A DNA stretch of 64,000 bases. It comes from Scolanthus callimorphus (Eukaryota; Cnidaria; Anthozoa; Actiniaria; Edwardsiidae). Made by a program: the position numbers and the translations under genes. Positions 33,304 to 45,392 of this stretch are shown piece after piece. A model generated the notes under the pieces. It was not told where the DNA came from. It searched no databases and was given only the letters and a program-made list of their open reading frames with translations. Within the stretch, counting starts at the first letter, position 1; every line of letters starts with the position of its first letter. The DNA lies in the NCBI GenBank assembly GCA_033964015.1, contig JAWWUD010000096.1:429561-493560 (forward strand), given 5' to 3'.

Positions 33304-33804
33304 GTAAAGGTTGCATTTCCATGCATGAGCATATGAACAAGCTAAATCACTGAAAAAGCACAGCACTAGAGTCTTTAAGCGCTCTACAGTATACACTTAA
33401 TGATCGCTTCCGAGGGAAACAGCGAGTTTTGTTTTCCAGAGAATCTCCATGTTCCCGAGACCGAGGGTGCAGTCATTAATTGTTTTTTTTATATAGCAAA
33501 AAGAAAATTTGGTAAAAATAGTCCGCCGAAATTTCTCGCTCTAGCGATGTCGCCGGGTAACAATTTTTTAATTGTAGCTCGCGCGGGCAACATTGAATTT
33601 GTAGCCCGCCACGTGACCATGATAGAACCAATCAGAGCGCGCGCTTTGATCGAATAAACACGAGCTATATAATAATGAAGGGTATTTTTGATCCATTATG
33701 CGGATTGCTGTAATATCAAGAACAGCCGTGTTCTATTCAATAAGTCCCGGGCTGTTTGAAGCAGTTTCGGAGCATGTGTGTCGAGTTTGTCTAGTTTTAC
33801 TTAC

Positions 33805-33924
33805 TTTCACACCTGTCTCCTGTATATAGATTACTACAAGTACATTGAAACCCGGCATTGTTGGCTTGGTTGACACATGTCCCCCCGTTCTGACATGGGT
33901 TAGAGTCACATGGCGGAGGAGGAA
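33805..33924 (-). CDS. EGF-like domain exon, copy A
   Basis: A 120-base phase 1-1 exon between a ctgtttcag-type acceptor and gtaagt. It encodes an intact six-cysteine EGF domain (PCDSNPCQNGGTCVNQ, then FQCTCSNLYTGDRC). It is downstream of copy B on the minus strand. It has seven residues different from copy B and one extra proline codon. Confidence 0.85.
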
Positions 33925-36900
33925 CTGAAACAGAGAAGGACATCGTTGTCTTGTCAGCCTTCGGCCTCATGGGCTATTGACTCAGAGCCCATTCGGGCTC
34001 GAGGAATAATTCTTAAATACTAGTTGTAGCTCTCGATAAAAGTGCCAACGAGCAATAGAATCATGTTTTGCCCTTTTGAAAATATGAGTTCCTCTGACAC
34101 ACTACTGCCCTAATTTCATTTGGCCGACTATAGATCACTCCCTGAGACAAATATCTAACTCAAAATTTAAATGCACTTTGTAATACCTAACGCAAAGGAG
34201 ACGCACTTTGTAATAAAGTTGACGCACTTTGTAATTAAAAAGCTGACGCAATTTTTAATAAGTCTCTGTCGCAGATTGTAATAAAAAAACTGTCGCAATT
34301 TGTAACAAAGCAAATTCTAGAAAAAATCATCTTGATGGCTCTTGATTCTTCTGGATTTTGCTGACCTAATCACACGAACAACTTGACAAACGCAAACAGG
34401 CGATTCCATGCTATTGTTCGGAGGTATATACTTTCGCAATGGTGGCGATTCCTGTGGCCTCGCAAGTGTAACAAAGCTTATGAGTCGCCATGGTCCTTCT
34501 AGCGAAGTTGTTTTCGCGAATTCAAGCGTAGCCCCCTGTATATAGCCACTCCCTAATGAAATTAATTTCGTACGTTTGGGAGAGGAAGATACCAAAAATT
34601 CAGAAATAAATCCGTAAATCGTTTGTTCATGACCGGATGTTTAACTCTCTTTATTACTTTCTGTCATTAATTATATTCTACATATTGCATCTATTTTGTA
34701 TATGAACACACAATGTTGACTTGCCGATCATGGTTTGCCTCTAACAAGTCTAACATGTTTATACTTTATACTAATACTAAATTTTACTAATACTAATCTT
34801 TTCTTAAGTTTGAGAAGCCAACCATATTTGTAATTTGCTTTTATTACAAATTGCGACAGGGGCTATTACAAATTGCGTCAGCTTTTTTATTTACAAATTG
34901 CGTCAAGTTTATTACAAATTGCGTCAGGTATTACAAAGTGCGTCAATTATTACAAAGTGCGACTTTAAGCGCTCTACAGTATACACTTAATGACCGCTTC
35001 CGAGGGAAACTGCGAGTTTCGTTTTCCAGAGAATCTCGATGTTTCCCGAGACTCGAGGGAAAATAAAACTCGCTGTTTCCCGAGGGTGCAGTCATTAAGT
35101 GTTTTATTATATAGCAAAAAGAAAATACGGTAAAAATAGTCCGCCGAAATTTCTCGCTCTAGCGATGTCGCCCGCGCAGGCAACAATTTTTTTAATTGTA
35201 GCCCGCGCGGGCTACATTGAATTTGTAGCCCACCAAGTGACCATGATAGAACCATTAGAGCGCGCGCTTTGATCAAATAAACACGAGCTATATAATAATT
35301 AAGGGTATTTTTGATCCATTATGCGAACTGCTATAAAGAACAGCCGTGTTCTATTCAATAAGTCCCGGGCTGTTTGAAGCAGTTTCGGAGCATATGTGTC
35401 GAGCTTGTCTAGTTGTACTTACTTTCACACCTGTCTCCTGTATACCCATTATCACAAGTACATGTAAACCCGGCATTGTTGACTTGGTTGGCACATTCCC
35501 CCCCGTTCTGACATGGGTTAGAATTACACGGTGGAGGAACTGAAACAGACAAAGACAACGTTGTCTTGACTTTAGAAAAATTAGGTAGATTCATTAGAGA
35601 GTGATTTCGAGAAATACTGATTAAGTTAATATAGTACAGTAAAAGTGAAGGCTTGCAGTTGGGATAACGCGAATATAATCGAGAGCATCTAATCGCTTCA
35701 TAGAGCGGATTTCACATGACTGTCGTGAAAGCAATTGCAATTGAGCAATCACTAGCCAATCAGAAACAAGAGTAATTGCAACTTACTGCTGAATGGTTTC
35801 CAGCCCAGCCAATCAGGAGCCGAACCAATTCCTTGCTTGTAATTAGTTCGCAATTTGATTGTTGATAGAAATAAGCAGCCAATGAGAAAGCAAACTAATT
35901 GCAAACACGACGGTCATGTGAAATCCGCTCTATCATTGAATCATTGTCGTTTTTGCCGAATGCACTATGGGAGGACTGGGTCGAGTCGCGCGCGGGCTAG
36001 TGTGGGTATTTTAGCGTGGTTACCAAGCCAAAATCAATGGTGGACAGATCGAGAACCAACCTCGTTCCCAGGGTCTCCTCGGTCAGTTTTGAAAATCCTG
36101 TCCGTTCGCTGATCGGGCGCCATGTTGGAATTTTTAGGCGTGCGGTCCCGGGGGTGGGGGGGGGGGGTGGGGGGGGGGGGGGGGGGGGGGCTAGCGAAGA
36201 TGGCGCGCCCGATCAGCAAACGGACCGGAAACATCCAGTACCGCCTGCAAGCCCCAACTTAGATCAAGAAAAACCTCAAGCAGAAACCATATTTTTTGGT
36301 TGAGAATGATCTTCGGTAATTTTCCGTTTCTCCTCTAAAAGATACCAAAATACATGGGCGTGGCTCAAATAATGTGTTACACTATTTCGGCCCTAAAAGG
36401 ATACCAAGTCTCCCTCAAATACTTTTGCAGACAAAGATCACCCCTAAGGCTAAGGGAAGTGGTCAAAACATCCGGTACTCGAATGTGACCTGATGGGGTG
36501 GTGTATGACGCAGCCAACCTTTAACTGCGAATATCTTGTAAAATAACAAATGAATAAAGGTTGCCTCAGCACCGTCTTCTTTATCGAGAGCAACATATCC
36601 ATGTAATAACATCCAACACCCCTTACTCGAGCTCGGAGAAAATGGGCATTATAAACGGATGGGTAGGTACAATCCGGGACCCGTGCCAAAATCGGGATCC
36701 ATTCGAGTACATCTCCGACCAAAAAAAGGGGATTCCCCCCTCCCCAATTCCCCCACACAAAGTCAGCCACGCCCTTTGTGTTGATTTCAATCTGAGGAGT
36801 AGAAGTATCTATATCAATCTCGAAACAACCATTTACAAACGCATTCTGATACTTGATTTACTAAAGTCAATCCAACATATAATACACACACTTTTAAACC

Positions 36901-39900
36901 AGCCGATGGAGTTGAATGCTTTTCTTGGCTGGGTTTATTGCTAGGCAGACAAAATAGCAACCACTGTACATGCATTATACGTGCCTGTGAGATTCAATGT
37001 TGCGATATGGCGATATTTAGCTGTCGACATCGATTATTGCAAAATCAACCAAAATCAAGTTATCCTTCAGCGTTCCTTTGGCTTTCAAAATCAACTAATT
37101 GACTTTAAGCCACCCCTTGGTTTTCTGGCCTAGAGCGATTAACTTTCAGGTTCAAGGAAATTTACATTACAATTCCCTTGCTGAGAATCGCCAAACGCGC
37201 AGTGAATCTTGAGGGCGCGTAGCAAATCATGCGGTGTGATGACCACTCCTTGACACATACCTGAAAGCTTACCCGGGGAGGGGTTACTTTTTCCAACGCC
37301 GTATCTCGCTACGACGACGTGAGCCATTATTTTTCCCGTCCTATCATAGATGGGCGCGATGCCAATACCTAATTTTTTTATAGTATCTGGAAACTACTAC
37401 TTTGAAGTGTGAAGTGGATTTAGACCTAAGAAATAAGGACAGAATTTGTAAGGTGGCGCTCGCTGGGCTATTGTAGATTGTATACATACAGACACAAGTG
37501 TTTTGTTTGCCTTTGCGCTCGAATCGCGGACAAGGATATACATTGCGAGCCAGGCGAAATCATTTGCAAAGATGGAGTGGTTGTTTTTTTCTCCTCCTTT
37601 ATTCAAGTTCACGACCGTGAACGAAGTTTACACATTCCGCTGCCCTCACACTTTTAACTCTTACATCTATTACATATGAATCAGAAAATTGTTTTTCGGA
37701 TGGAATATTAATTTCTTGAAGTCAATGCTATAATGTCCATAAATCTGTTTTTCAGCACTGAATCGCTTTTCCGAAATCACGTGCCCTTTTCACCGAATCA
37801 CAACCAGTCGTAGGAAGAAGTGAAATGATATGAATATTGAACGTTCCACATTTTTTTCCTCGTAGTACACCACTCATTTCATTTTGCACTTAATCCAGCT
37901 CCAGCTGGTAATAAAGATTATAGAGGATTTAAAATTTGATATTTCTTAACTAGAAAATGAGATTTCTCTTCCAAAACCAGGACGAATGTTTCTCTGTTTG
38001 ATGTTTGCTTCGCTTGAATGAACGACTCTGAAAGAGCGGGAAACATCTGCTAATGCCCGTTGGGAAGGGCTCGTCACTGAGTTGCTCGGCAACTTTTCAG
38101 ATTTTCGGCAACTTTTGGTTGCGACAACTTTTGCCTTTTTCAACACAAAATATTGATAATGTATACTTCAATTATTCCCAACACCGCTATCCAACCGCCA
38201 CATCGTATCAGCTTCTGTATCTGCTTGTCCACAAGGTCATCGGTATCACATTGCACGCGGAAGATGGTGGATCTCACAGGAGTGGCGTTTTTTTCTTCTT
38301 CTAAAATCGTCATCTGAAAACGGGTCTACGACTACGCATTTTTGTCGATGCCTTTAGTAGAGAAGAAATCTTAAGAAAAAGAATTTATATTCGAATTTGA
38401 AATAACTTTAAATAAAGCTCGATAAGAAGAAACACAGAATGCGCGGAATTTCAAAATTTCAAAAACAACGTTAAAAACTTAATTTTGGAAGTGCCTCATT
38501 TGACCAAAGCAACTTTTCGGCAACTTTTTGAAGCAAATGGAATGACAACTATTTTGCCAAAGGACACCTTGAAACCGTTCTCCATACCTTCATAAAATGT
38601 ACCTTTTCTGACTCAATAATGTCCCTACCCATGAACCTTTGCCTGAAAGACATCGACAATTGAAACTAACGGAATAGCGCGAAGTACGAAAATATTTGAA
38701 GATTTACTGCTGCCTCCATCAAGTTTTTACACTAATTTTGCCTGATCGTCTAGGAAAAAAGGCCAAATTGCAATAAGCTAATTAAGCTTTTCTCTTACAA
38801 TTCTGAAAACCATACAATCTCAAACACATTTTCAATCTCTCTCCTTAAAATGCACGCACGACACTTATTTCTGAATCAGTTCGCACTGTCACATGAGAAA
38901 TATCAAATTACATACCAGCAAAAACCATGATTGTAATTAACATTTCTAGCCATCCTCATTGTTTCGGCCAGATTTGCGTGAAATGATGAAATGCTGTGGC
39001 TGGGCGAAACATTTGGGTAGCACTTTGCTCTTCTAGTACCACCAAAAAGTGTACCAAATATTATTTGTCTTGCTACCTCCCGAAGAGGTTTATACAAAAA
39101 TCGATTTGTTGCTATGGAGACCAAATATCGTAAAGGTGGTTTAGAATTCCAAATGCAATTTATATCCAACAACTTCCATAAGCATAAAACCATCAAAAAA
39201 TATACCACCCCCCTTGGTTTTGCGTCCGCAATATTGGATTTGCTTTGGACCCATTTTTTATGCACCCTGAGAGGTTTTGAGAGATCCCCCCTCTCGCTCA
39301 CCTAATAAGAATGAAATGATCCCCCTCCCAAATCATCAACATCCGGCCCCTCCCAAGCGAAGCATCGATAAATAATGAGTGAGAATGAACACTAACTATA
39401 CACACATCGGCATAGACGGTCCTCCCTGAAATCGTAACGCCGCTCCTAGAATGCCAATCGATACCCACCATATATCAACCGCCGTAGCACCACTAAAGGG
39501 TTGTTTTTTTGTCAGGACCAAGGTCTCAGCATGCGCAAGGGTTTCCGTTAGGTTCGAAGACTGGAGTGTTTCAATTTTCGCCAGTCGATCGGCGTGCTTC
39601 TGCGCAGAAAGGGACATCTCTGAATCCAAGGTCATCATCGGAACATTGTGGGCGCGCCTATAACCGTTAAAGCGATCAAGGGCTTCGGCTCTTTGCTCTG
39701 TTGAAGATATAAACGTAAAGCAGGCATTTCCAGCCAGCAGATCTAGGAATATCTCATTTCAACAGTATCCGACAGTGATTGCTTCGCCAAGAGCGACTTA
39801 TTTTGAGGACTATGTGGCAACTAAATACTGGTTTTTGGCAACTAATATTATAAGTGTTAAAAGTCTTGAGGATGACTGGCGGAAGTCAACGGTAGAATTA

Positions 39901-42719
39901 TTTATTGCTAAAAATAAAATGATATCCAAACTAAAATGATATCCAAAATTATACTAAAACGCAGACTAGTTGTTTGAGTTTGGCGTGAGCAAAAATCGAC
40001 TTTCAAAGTGTTTTTAGAATTGATTGTGATAGGAATAAGCAGTACACTGTAGCTCTGGAATTTTCCCTGCTTTAAGAAAATGCTCCGACGGTCTTTATGC
40101 GGAGCTAAAAAAGGTATATTTATGAGCTTTAAGGACGGACCATTTGATACTTGATGGGGGGGGGGGGGCTGATTCCCCAAAAAAATTCGAGCAAGCCTCT
40201 GACCTAGAAAAAAATATCGCGCAAGCAAAACTGGTGGCGAAAAAAAATCGAGCAAACTCACTTTAAAACTCTCTCCTGATTTACCATTTTTAGGGAACCT
40301 GATGTCTTTAAATAGTGGGATTTTTTGGTCGGCTCGCGCTGCGCGCTCGCCATTTACAACAATAAAGCGCTTACATATTCGTTTAAAATTTAAATAATTT
40401 CCGAAAAAAACGATAAGTAAGTAAAAGTTTACTTACTTTCAACTGATATGTCCAAAATTGCAGCAGCGCCGCGCTCATAAAAAGCGTGTGCTGTGGTGTA
40501 GTATTTACAAACTATAACATCGTAAGTACTAGGCATGATTAATTTTGGAAAATTTGTATGATGTTTTTATTCAGTGACACCATTTCTTCAGCGTGATTCT
40601 CATCTCCAGAAATAAAAATATCATTAACCTCGTAGATTTTCAAAATCGCGGCGCCCTTCGCGCGCATTGAGAAACATACAAGCAACTTCTCAGTTGTCAG
40701 CCCTCGAATCGAACTGATCCAGATGCTTAGATTTCGCGAAATGCTAACATAACAGGAGAGCATGAAATCAAACTTGATTGAAGTGATCAATTGCCGTTTT
40801 GTGGGCGAAATCATTTTAGTGATGTCTCGAGCCAAAATTAGAAATATCAGGTTTAAAAAATATCGAGCACAGTCACGTTCTAGGGAAAAAAAATCGAGCA
40901 GCAAAACTGGACGCGAACAAAATATCGAGCCCAAAAAATTAGCCACTCCCCCCATCAAATATCAAATGGTTCGTTTCCTAAGGCAAAGTTTTAGCAGCTG
41001 GGTCGGGACAAAACGTGGCCTACCCTGTATTTTCTTTTTAAAGCTCTGAAAACAGGTAAACTCAAAATATAATGCCTCCTGATAGGTAATCAACATAAAC
41101 AACACATAAACAACCTGTCAATCAATTATTTGTGACGTCTTACTAACGTTATTTCCTAAAAATGTTTTTCACTCTGCGAATTTCTAATATACAACCGCCA
41201 AATTTTCTCAACAAATTATCTCGCACATCGGTTATTGACTACCTGTCAATCACAATGTTATGACGTCATCGATCACGTGATTTCCCAAAACAGCTCCTAA
41301 ATCCGCGAATTTTTAGAATAAGGCCGTCAAACTTTGTCAACATCCCCTCTGGCACATTGCCAATTGGCACATATCAATCAAAATGTGATGACGTCATCGA
41401 TCAAGTGATTTCACAAAAATTTCACAAAAGGTAAAGTAAATGAGACAAGTTCAAGATAATAATAAATTAAAATATAATAATAAAGTAATAAAGTAAACAT
41501 AGAGTAAAAACTTCAATATACAGCAATAAATACTCGAAGCAGAGCGTGCCGGAACCTTCTTTATTCTTCTTAGGGACGGATCATTTGATACTTGATGCGG
41601 AGGGTGGTTGATTCCCAAAAAAAGTTTCGAGCAGCCTCGTGACCTAGAAAAAATATCGCGCAAGCAAAGGTGGTGGTTAGGGACCCTGAAGTCTTTATAA
41701 ACAGAATGATTTTTGGGTCGGCTCGCGCTGCGCGCTCGTCATCTACAATAATCATAAATTTCTTAACAGTTCTTTCTACAATTCAGGTAAATTTGCTACG
41801 CGATTTCTCAGTGACCCCATTTGATCAGGGTGACTTTCGTCTCCAAGAAAAAAATAAGCCTTTTCATTAACATCGAAGTTTGATTTGAAATCGCGGCGCG
41901 CGATTCGAGAAGCAGACAAGCTATTGTAGTACTCAGTTCGTGCCACCTTATAAATTATTGGATTCGGCACTGCCTGACGCCATATTGAATAGCCATGCTT
42001 TGTTTAGAAACAAAATAAAGTTGACAAAGCATTATTAAAGGTGCAATGACTGCAATCGCTTGAAACTGAAATTCAACTTTTGCCTCACTTATTTGACAGC
42101 ACCCTTGGTTTACTATTCGGAAAATGGTGCTTGAGCTGATAGTACAACTGAGGCTAGGAGAGTTTCTGCCGATCCGTGCTGATTTTTACATGTAACAATC
42201 CGTCGATCTGCGATTTTGAGCAAACACATGGCGCAGCACTGATTCACCAAAGGGCATTAAGATAAGAAGCCAATCCGCCAATCCGCAATCAGAACATCTT
42301 AGCAGTGAAAATAGAAATCCGTGACCAAAACTCTGACTGATCCTTTTGCTAATCATTTAATTTCTCAAACCATCAAAAGAGATATCAGGAGAAAAACAAT
42401 TTCGAGCACATTCACGTACTACAATTGTAGGTAAAAAAATCGAGCACTGCAAAACTGGACGCGAAAAAATATCGCCAACAAAAAAAAAATAACCAGTCAT
42501 CCCATCAAATATCAAATGGTTCGTCCCTTAGCCTTGCTGGTGACGTTTTTAGTGTAATTTGTATCCTAGTGTAGTTTGTGTGGCACAAAAAATTAAATAA
42601 AATCGAATCGGGCAGTTCTAGAAAGATGTGATGATCTTACCTTCTAGTATTGTTGGAGTGGGGGCAGAATTCACAAAGGTAAAAAGGCCAAAGAAGGCAA
42701 CAAGCTTGAAGAAACTCAT
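33805..42719 (-). CDS. Secreted CAP/SCP-domain protein with EGF repeats (partial, CAP exons frame-broken)
   Basis: Minus-strand exons: 42641-42719, about 39412-39697, 37273-37425, 35423-35539, 33805-33924; the 3' end was not found. Exon 1 is a signal peptide (MSFFKLVAFFGLFTFVNSA) and ends in phase 1. Exon 2 carries the CAP start (FNGYRRAHNVP, LSAQKHADRLAKIETLQ) and AVDIW. Exon 3 carries the HFT-like and VVARYGVG motifs that close a CAP domain and ends in phase 1. Both EGF exons are phase 1-1, so splicing is consistent. CAP proteins are secreted, cysteine-rich-secretory-protein relatives with lipid-binding or venom-like roles; this one's role is unknown. Exon 2 has a stop and at least two frame shifts after LQ, and exon 3 has at least two before GIGIAP. 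It is therefore either a pseudogene or an error-rich stretch. Exon 2's 3' end is uncertain. A paralogous start lies at 57199-57277. Confidence 0.65.
34170..34966. mobile_element. Foldback element, second copy
   Basis: Direct TGACGCA-TTTGTAATAA units fill 34170-34320, and inverted units (TTATTACAAATTGCGTCA) fill 34845-34966. The interior matches the copy at 32160-33303 apart from the absent MITE. Confidence 0.7.
35423..35539 (-). CDS. EGF-like domain exon, copy B
   Basis: A 117-base phase 1-1 exon with intact six cysteines (PCNSNPCQNGGECANQV, then FTCTCDNGYTGDRC). The acceptor is ctgtttcag and the donor gtaagt. It joins in frame to the CAP exon 37273-37425 (phase 1) and to EGF copy A. Confidence 0.85.
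35703..35931. mobile_element. MITE with GAGCGGATTTCACATGAC ends, TA-flanked
   Basis: GAGCGGATTTCACATGACTGTCGTG begins the 229-bp element. GACGGTCATGTGAAATCCGCTC ends it. TA flanks both sides. Related ends occur near 31310-31548 (CATGACTGTCGAG to GAAATCCGCTC) and 45358-45388. Internal CCAATCAG boxes repeat in both orientations. Confidence 0.75.
36098..36223. repeat. Inverted repeat around a poly-G core
   Basis: CCGTTCGCTGATCGGGCGCCAT and its near-inverse ATGGCGCGCCCGATCAGCAAACGG flank G-runs interrupted by T (about 36138-36190). It is preceded by the common ACCTCGTTCCCAGGGTCTC sequence. Confidence 0.65.
36290..36450. mobile_element. Degraded fragment of the poly-G hAT-like family
   Basis: TTTTTTGGTTGAGAATGATC, CTCTAAAAGATACCAAAATA, GGGCGTGGCTCAAATAAT and ATTTCGGCCCTAAAAG match the interior of 2487-2936 in order. 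Both ends are eroded. Confidence 0.65.
40129..40982. mobile_element. TIR element, GGACGGACCATTTGATA family, copy 1
   Basis: The left end TTAAGGACGGACCATTTGAT (then ACTTGATGGGGG) returns inverted as CCCCCCATCAAATATCAAATGGTTCGTTTCCTAA. Subterminal runs of TCGAGCAA, GACCTAGAAAAAA and CGCGAAC/ATATCGAGC occur near both ends. TTA/TAA flanks suggest PIF/Harbinger type. It lies in intron 1 of the CAP/EGF gene. Confidence 0.7.
41130..41410. repeat. Tandem duplication of about 135 bp with CRE and E-box motifs
   Basis: Two diverged units each run from a CCTAAA..CGCGAATTT or CTGCGAATTT start, through CCGCCAAA/CCGTCAAA, to TGTTATGACGTCATCGATCACGTGATTTC or its copy TGTGATGACGTCATCGATCAAGTGATTTC. Each unit thus holds TGACGTCA. 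The first also holds CACGTG. Confidence 0.6.
41573..42527. mobile_element. TIR element, GGGACGGATCATTTGATA family, copy 2
   Basis: GGGACGGATCATTTGATACT at the left and its inverse ending GGTTCGTCCC at the right are flanked by TTA (41570-41572, 42528-42530). The interior matches copy 1 (GGTCGGCTCGCGCTGCGCGC, GTGACTTTCGTCTCCAAG). The 3-bp TTA duplication supports PIF/Harbinger. No transposase frame is seen. Confidence 0.75.
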
Positions 42720-43842
42720 TTTTCTCTTCCTTTCGGCTCGTCCTCCAAAACGAAGTGACGATTTGTAGTGCTCTACTCTTTTACGTCTTCTAAAACCAGC
42801 GTGCAGTTGTTTTGATATAGCTGAAGGAAAATACATCCCATACAAAACGCCACACGTCATTTGGGATTAAAATAAACGTAACCCTCCACGATGATGCTCT
42901 AATCTTCTAAAAGAATCTCTGGGATACAGAAACATGAGCAAATTAGCCTTGGATCGATATTGATTTGCCTTCTTTCACTGAGTATTGTGTAAAGCATAGC
43001 GATAAAGCAGATGCGAAAAGCACAATATATTTAAAAACAACATTCACGTTCGTGAGAATAACATAAATCCCTCATAAGAGCTCTTTTTTGTCTTCCAGTT
43101 TCCAGCGGTTAACTTATAATGTTTTCAAATTATCCTTGTTCAAGTAGCCATATCTGATCCTGTAAAGTCTAAAATTTCCTCTTGAACCTCATCAACGTTG
43201 TATTGTTGTTTTTTACCAAACGGCACTATCAAAATAAACAGCATAGCCTTGTACTGTATGTCGTATCTCAATTTTTTGTTGTGGATGTGCGTGGTATGAG
43301 TGTTTTAGCTTAACTAGTACATTCGTGAGAGCACATATTAAATCCCTTATGAATAGCTCTTTTTTGTCTTTCAGTTTCCAGCGGTTAACTTATTTTTAAA
43401 ATTATCCTTGTTCAAAATCTTGTACTTTAGGTCTTACAGACTATTTGGCTTTATTACGCAGAAACAATATTCAACTAATAATAATAACTGCATTCCAAGT
43501 TTTAAGAAGCTCGTTCAGGATTACTTATCTGCTTAGAACCTCCTAGAATGATGTTATTTGTTGTTTTGTTTTCGAAAAGTTTACTCTACAAAAGGAGTTT
43601 CTTTTGTGAGGTGCGAATAAAGCTTATTCGACAAACTAGCCTTTTGAAAACATTAGGTCTCTCTGCGCTGCAATCTGTAGGAACACGTCCGCGCAGAGGG
43701 CCAAATCGTCCACTCCATTAAGGAATACACATCTTTCACAGTTCAGTTTTCTCTTGTTAAACATTTACTGTTAACATTTATATCTCGTGTAAGATTACAT
43801 GATTTCAACTCAACTCCACAATGTTTGTAAGTCTTCAGTAGC
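42600..43842. repeat. Segmental duplication, copy 1 (with 57180-59320)
   Basis: The segment holding the signal-peptide exon, its 5' flank and a pair of CTTTTTTGTCTTNCAGTTTC-containing repeats matches 57180-59320 in the same orientation. The match ends near CTTCAGTAGCT in both. The empty target site TTATAATG of the poly-G element lies at 43114-43121. Confidence 0.8.
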
Positions 43843-43849
43843 TGCCTGG

Positions 43850-45380
43850 GCCCGTTGCCAGGGGGTTTCCGGGGATCTCTCAAAACCTGAAGCCCTGAAA
43901 GGGGGGACTCTACCGTCGCACCGTTCACAAGAACAAGTGTATCTTGGCGAGGAAAAACAAACTCTACTAAAAATGCCCTGCAGTGAAAGGCCTGACAGGC
44001 AGTCCAATGTTCGAAGAAGAGTACGCGTGAGTTCGACGTTACAGGCATAGAAATTTGTCATTTGGCGTTTCTGTATTAAACGCGTTTTTTGAACGGTTTT
44101 AGTCGCCCTGAAGAAGGACCGAAATAAAGGTCCGAACGTTGGCACATTTTGCGTTGGCTTCACGCAAATGTATAATGATAATTTCGTCATTTCGTCGCGC
44201 AATTGCACGCATGAATAATAAAAACCTTCAGGATTTGTTTACCATATATAAATCAAAGCACCGCTACGGTGAACTCGTGCGATAACCGTGAACTAAAGCG
44301 ATAACCGTTGCTCTGCAACCTGCAAATCAGTTTGAATTTTATTTAATTGATTTTCTGATTATTTTGCATTCACTGTCCTGGATTAGGTTTGCTTAAATGC
44401 AAAAAGTACCAAACAAATGCCAGGTGTTTCTGCCAAAGGTTACATCAGGGCACAGGGGTACAATGGGTGTTGGAAAAAAGGTTTGAGTGGCTTACGTTGG
44501 GTGCAGCATCCTTAAAACAATAGAAAATGGGAATGGGATTTAAATTTCCAACAAATAAACTGGGATTTTCAATAAATAGGACCAAGATTCTGAGACGTTT
44601 TTGACTGGAAAAATAGATTGAGAACCCACCTACCATTCCACCACAACCAGTGAAGCATGGGATCAACAACATGGGACCTTTTAGATATTTAGGTGTTAAA
44701 ATCCTCAATGATAGCTTTGGCCAGCCAATTATTTTAATGTATTAGTCAATTGGAAATCTAATGAGAAAGCAGGCAATGTGTCTGGAATGGGAGGTCAATA
44801 GTTGATGGATATTAAATTGCATATCACACTACCCACCATGAAACCTAATGTTATGAAAATTAGGTGACACCAAGTCAGGCAAAATCATCTAAGCTTTTTG
44901 ATCACTGCTTTTGATGATTCGAAGCACTCCCAAGATCATTGTCTTGATCTTTGCTTATGGAGGATGTGCCTTACCTGACATCATCATGAGTCTAATTAGC
45001 ATAAATCTATTGCTTGAAAAAAGGTAAAGACAGAATCAGTGTGTCTTTTAGTTTAATGCCCTGAATACTGCAAATTCACTGGTGATATGGACTTTTTAGC
45101 TCTTTTTAGCTCTTAAAGAGCTAGTGGTGGTGCAAGATGGGGCAGTCCAATTAACCCCCACCCCCCATTAGGAAATCTTGTTTTCAAAAATTCCTCTACC
45201 CATGTGGAGTTTTCAGGTTTCTGCACAACCCCTGTAAAATCTGAACCAACCCCTGATGAAAAAAATACCAATGTGGAAAATATAGAGCAAACTTCACTGT
45301 GTGAATCCCATTGCAAAGTGATTACACCAATTCTGAATAAAACAAGAAACTTTGAATTACTCACGACAGTCATCTGAAAT
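43850..45380. other. Mostly unassigned, with a hammerhead-like motif
   Basis: The open frames (for example minus 43810-44208 and 45113-45373) have no recognised domain. The stretch near 43875-43910 (CTCTCAAAACCTGAAGCCC) resembles 29665-29690 in inverse and is a short dispersed repeat. A MITE end of the GAAATCNGCTC type lies at 45358-45388. Confidence 0.4.
44100..44146 (+). ncRNA. Degenerate hammerhead-like motif of Penelope type
   Basis: CTGAAGA at 44108-44114 is followed by one base, the stem GGACC (44116-44120), an eight-base loop, GGTCC (44129-44133) and GAAC. A canonical core needs CUGANGA and GAAA. Here one A is missing from GAAA. Penelope-like elements are known to carry hammerhead motifs. 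It is probably a relic. Confidence 0.45.
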
Positions 45381-45392
45381 CTGCTCTATATA

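Larger units (their letters stand above)
31918..33956. repeat. Tandem segmental duplication, copy A (2.04 kb)
   Basis: The copy begins inside the terminal hairpin of the preceding element, at the AGCCCATT/GCCTTC stretch. It runs through ACTAGTTGTAGCTCTCGATA, an inverted-array element, a GAGGGAAAC repeat and an EGF exon, and ends at CGTTGTCTTGTC. Copy B follows directly at 33957. Copy A differs mainly by the 365-bp insertion at 32446-32810. Flanks between the two look about 97-98% identical by eye. Confidence 0.85.
33957..35570. repeat. Tandem segmental duplication, copy B (1.61 kb)
   Basis: It begins GCCTTCGGCCTCATGGGC and runs parallel to copy A up to CGTTGTCTTGAC near 35570. It lacks the MITE of copy A and keeps extra units of the right-hand GACGCAATTTGTAATAA array (34845-34966). 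Confidence 0.85.

Noticed and set aside
33400..33657. 85-codon plus-strand open frame
   Set aside because: It lies in the GAGGGAAAC dispersed repeat, which has stops and shifts at the other two copies.
43743..44208. Minus-strand open frames of 101 and 132 codons upstream of the CAP/EGF gene
   Set aside because: They span a duplicated non-coding flank and a dispersed repeat (CCTTTCAGGGCTTCAGGTTT). No domain is present.
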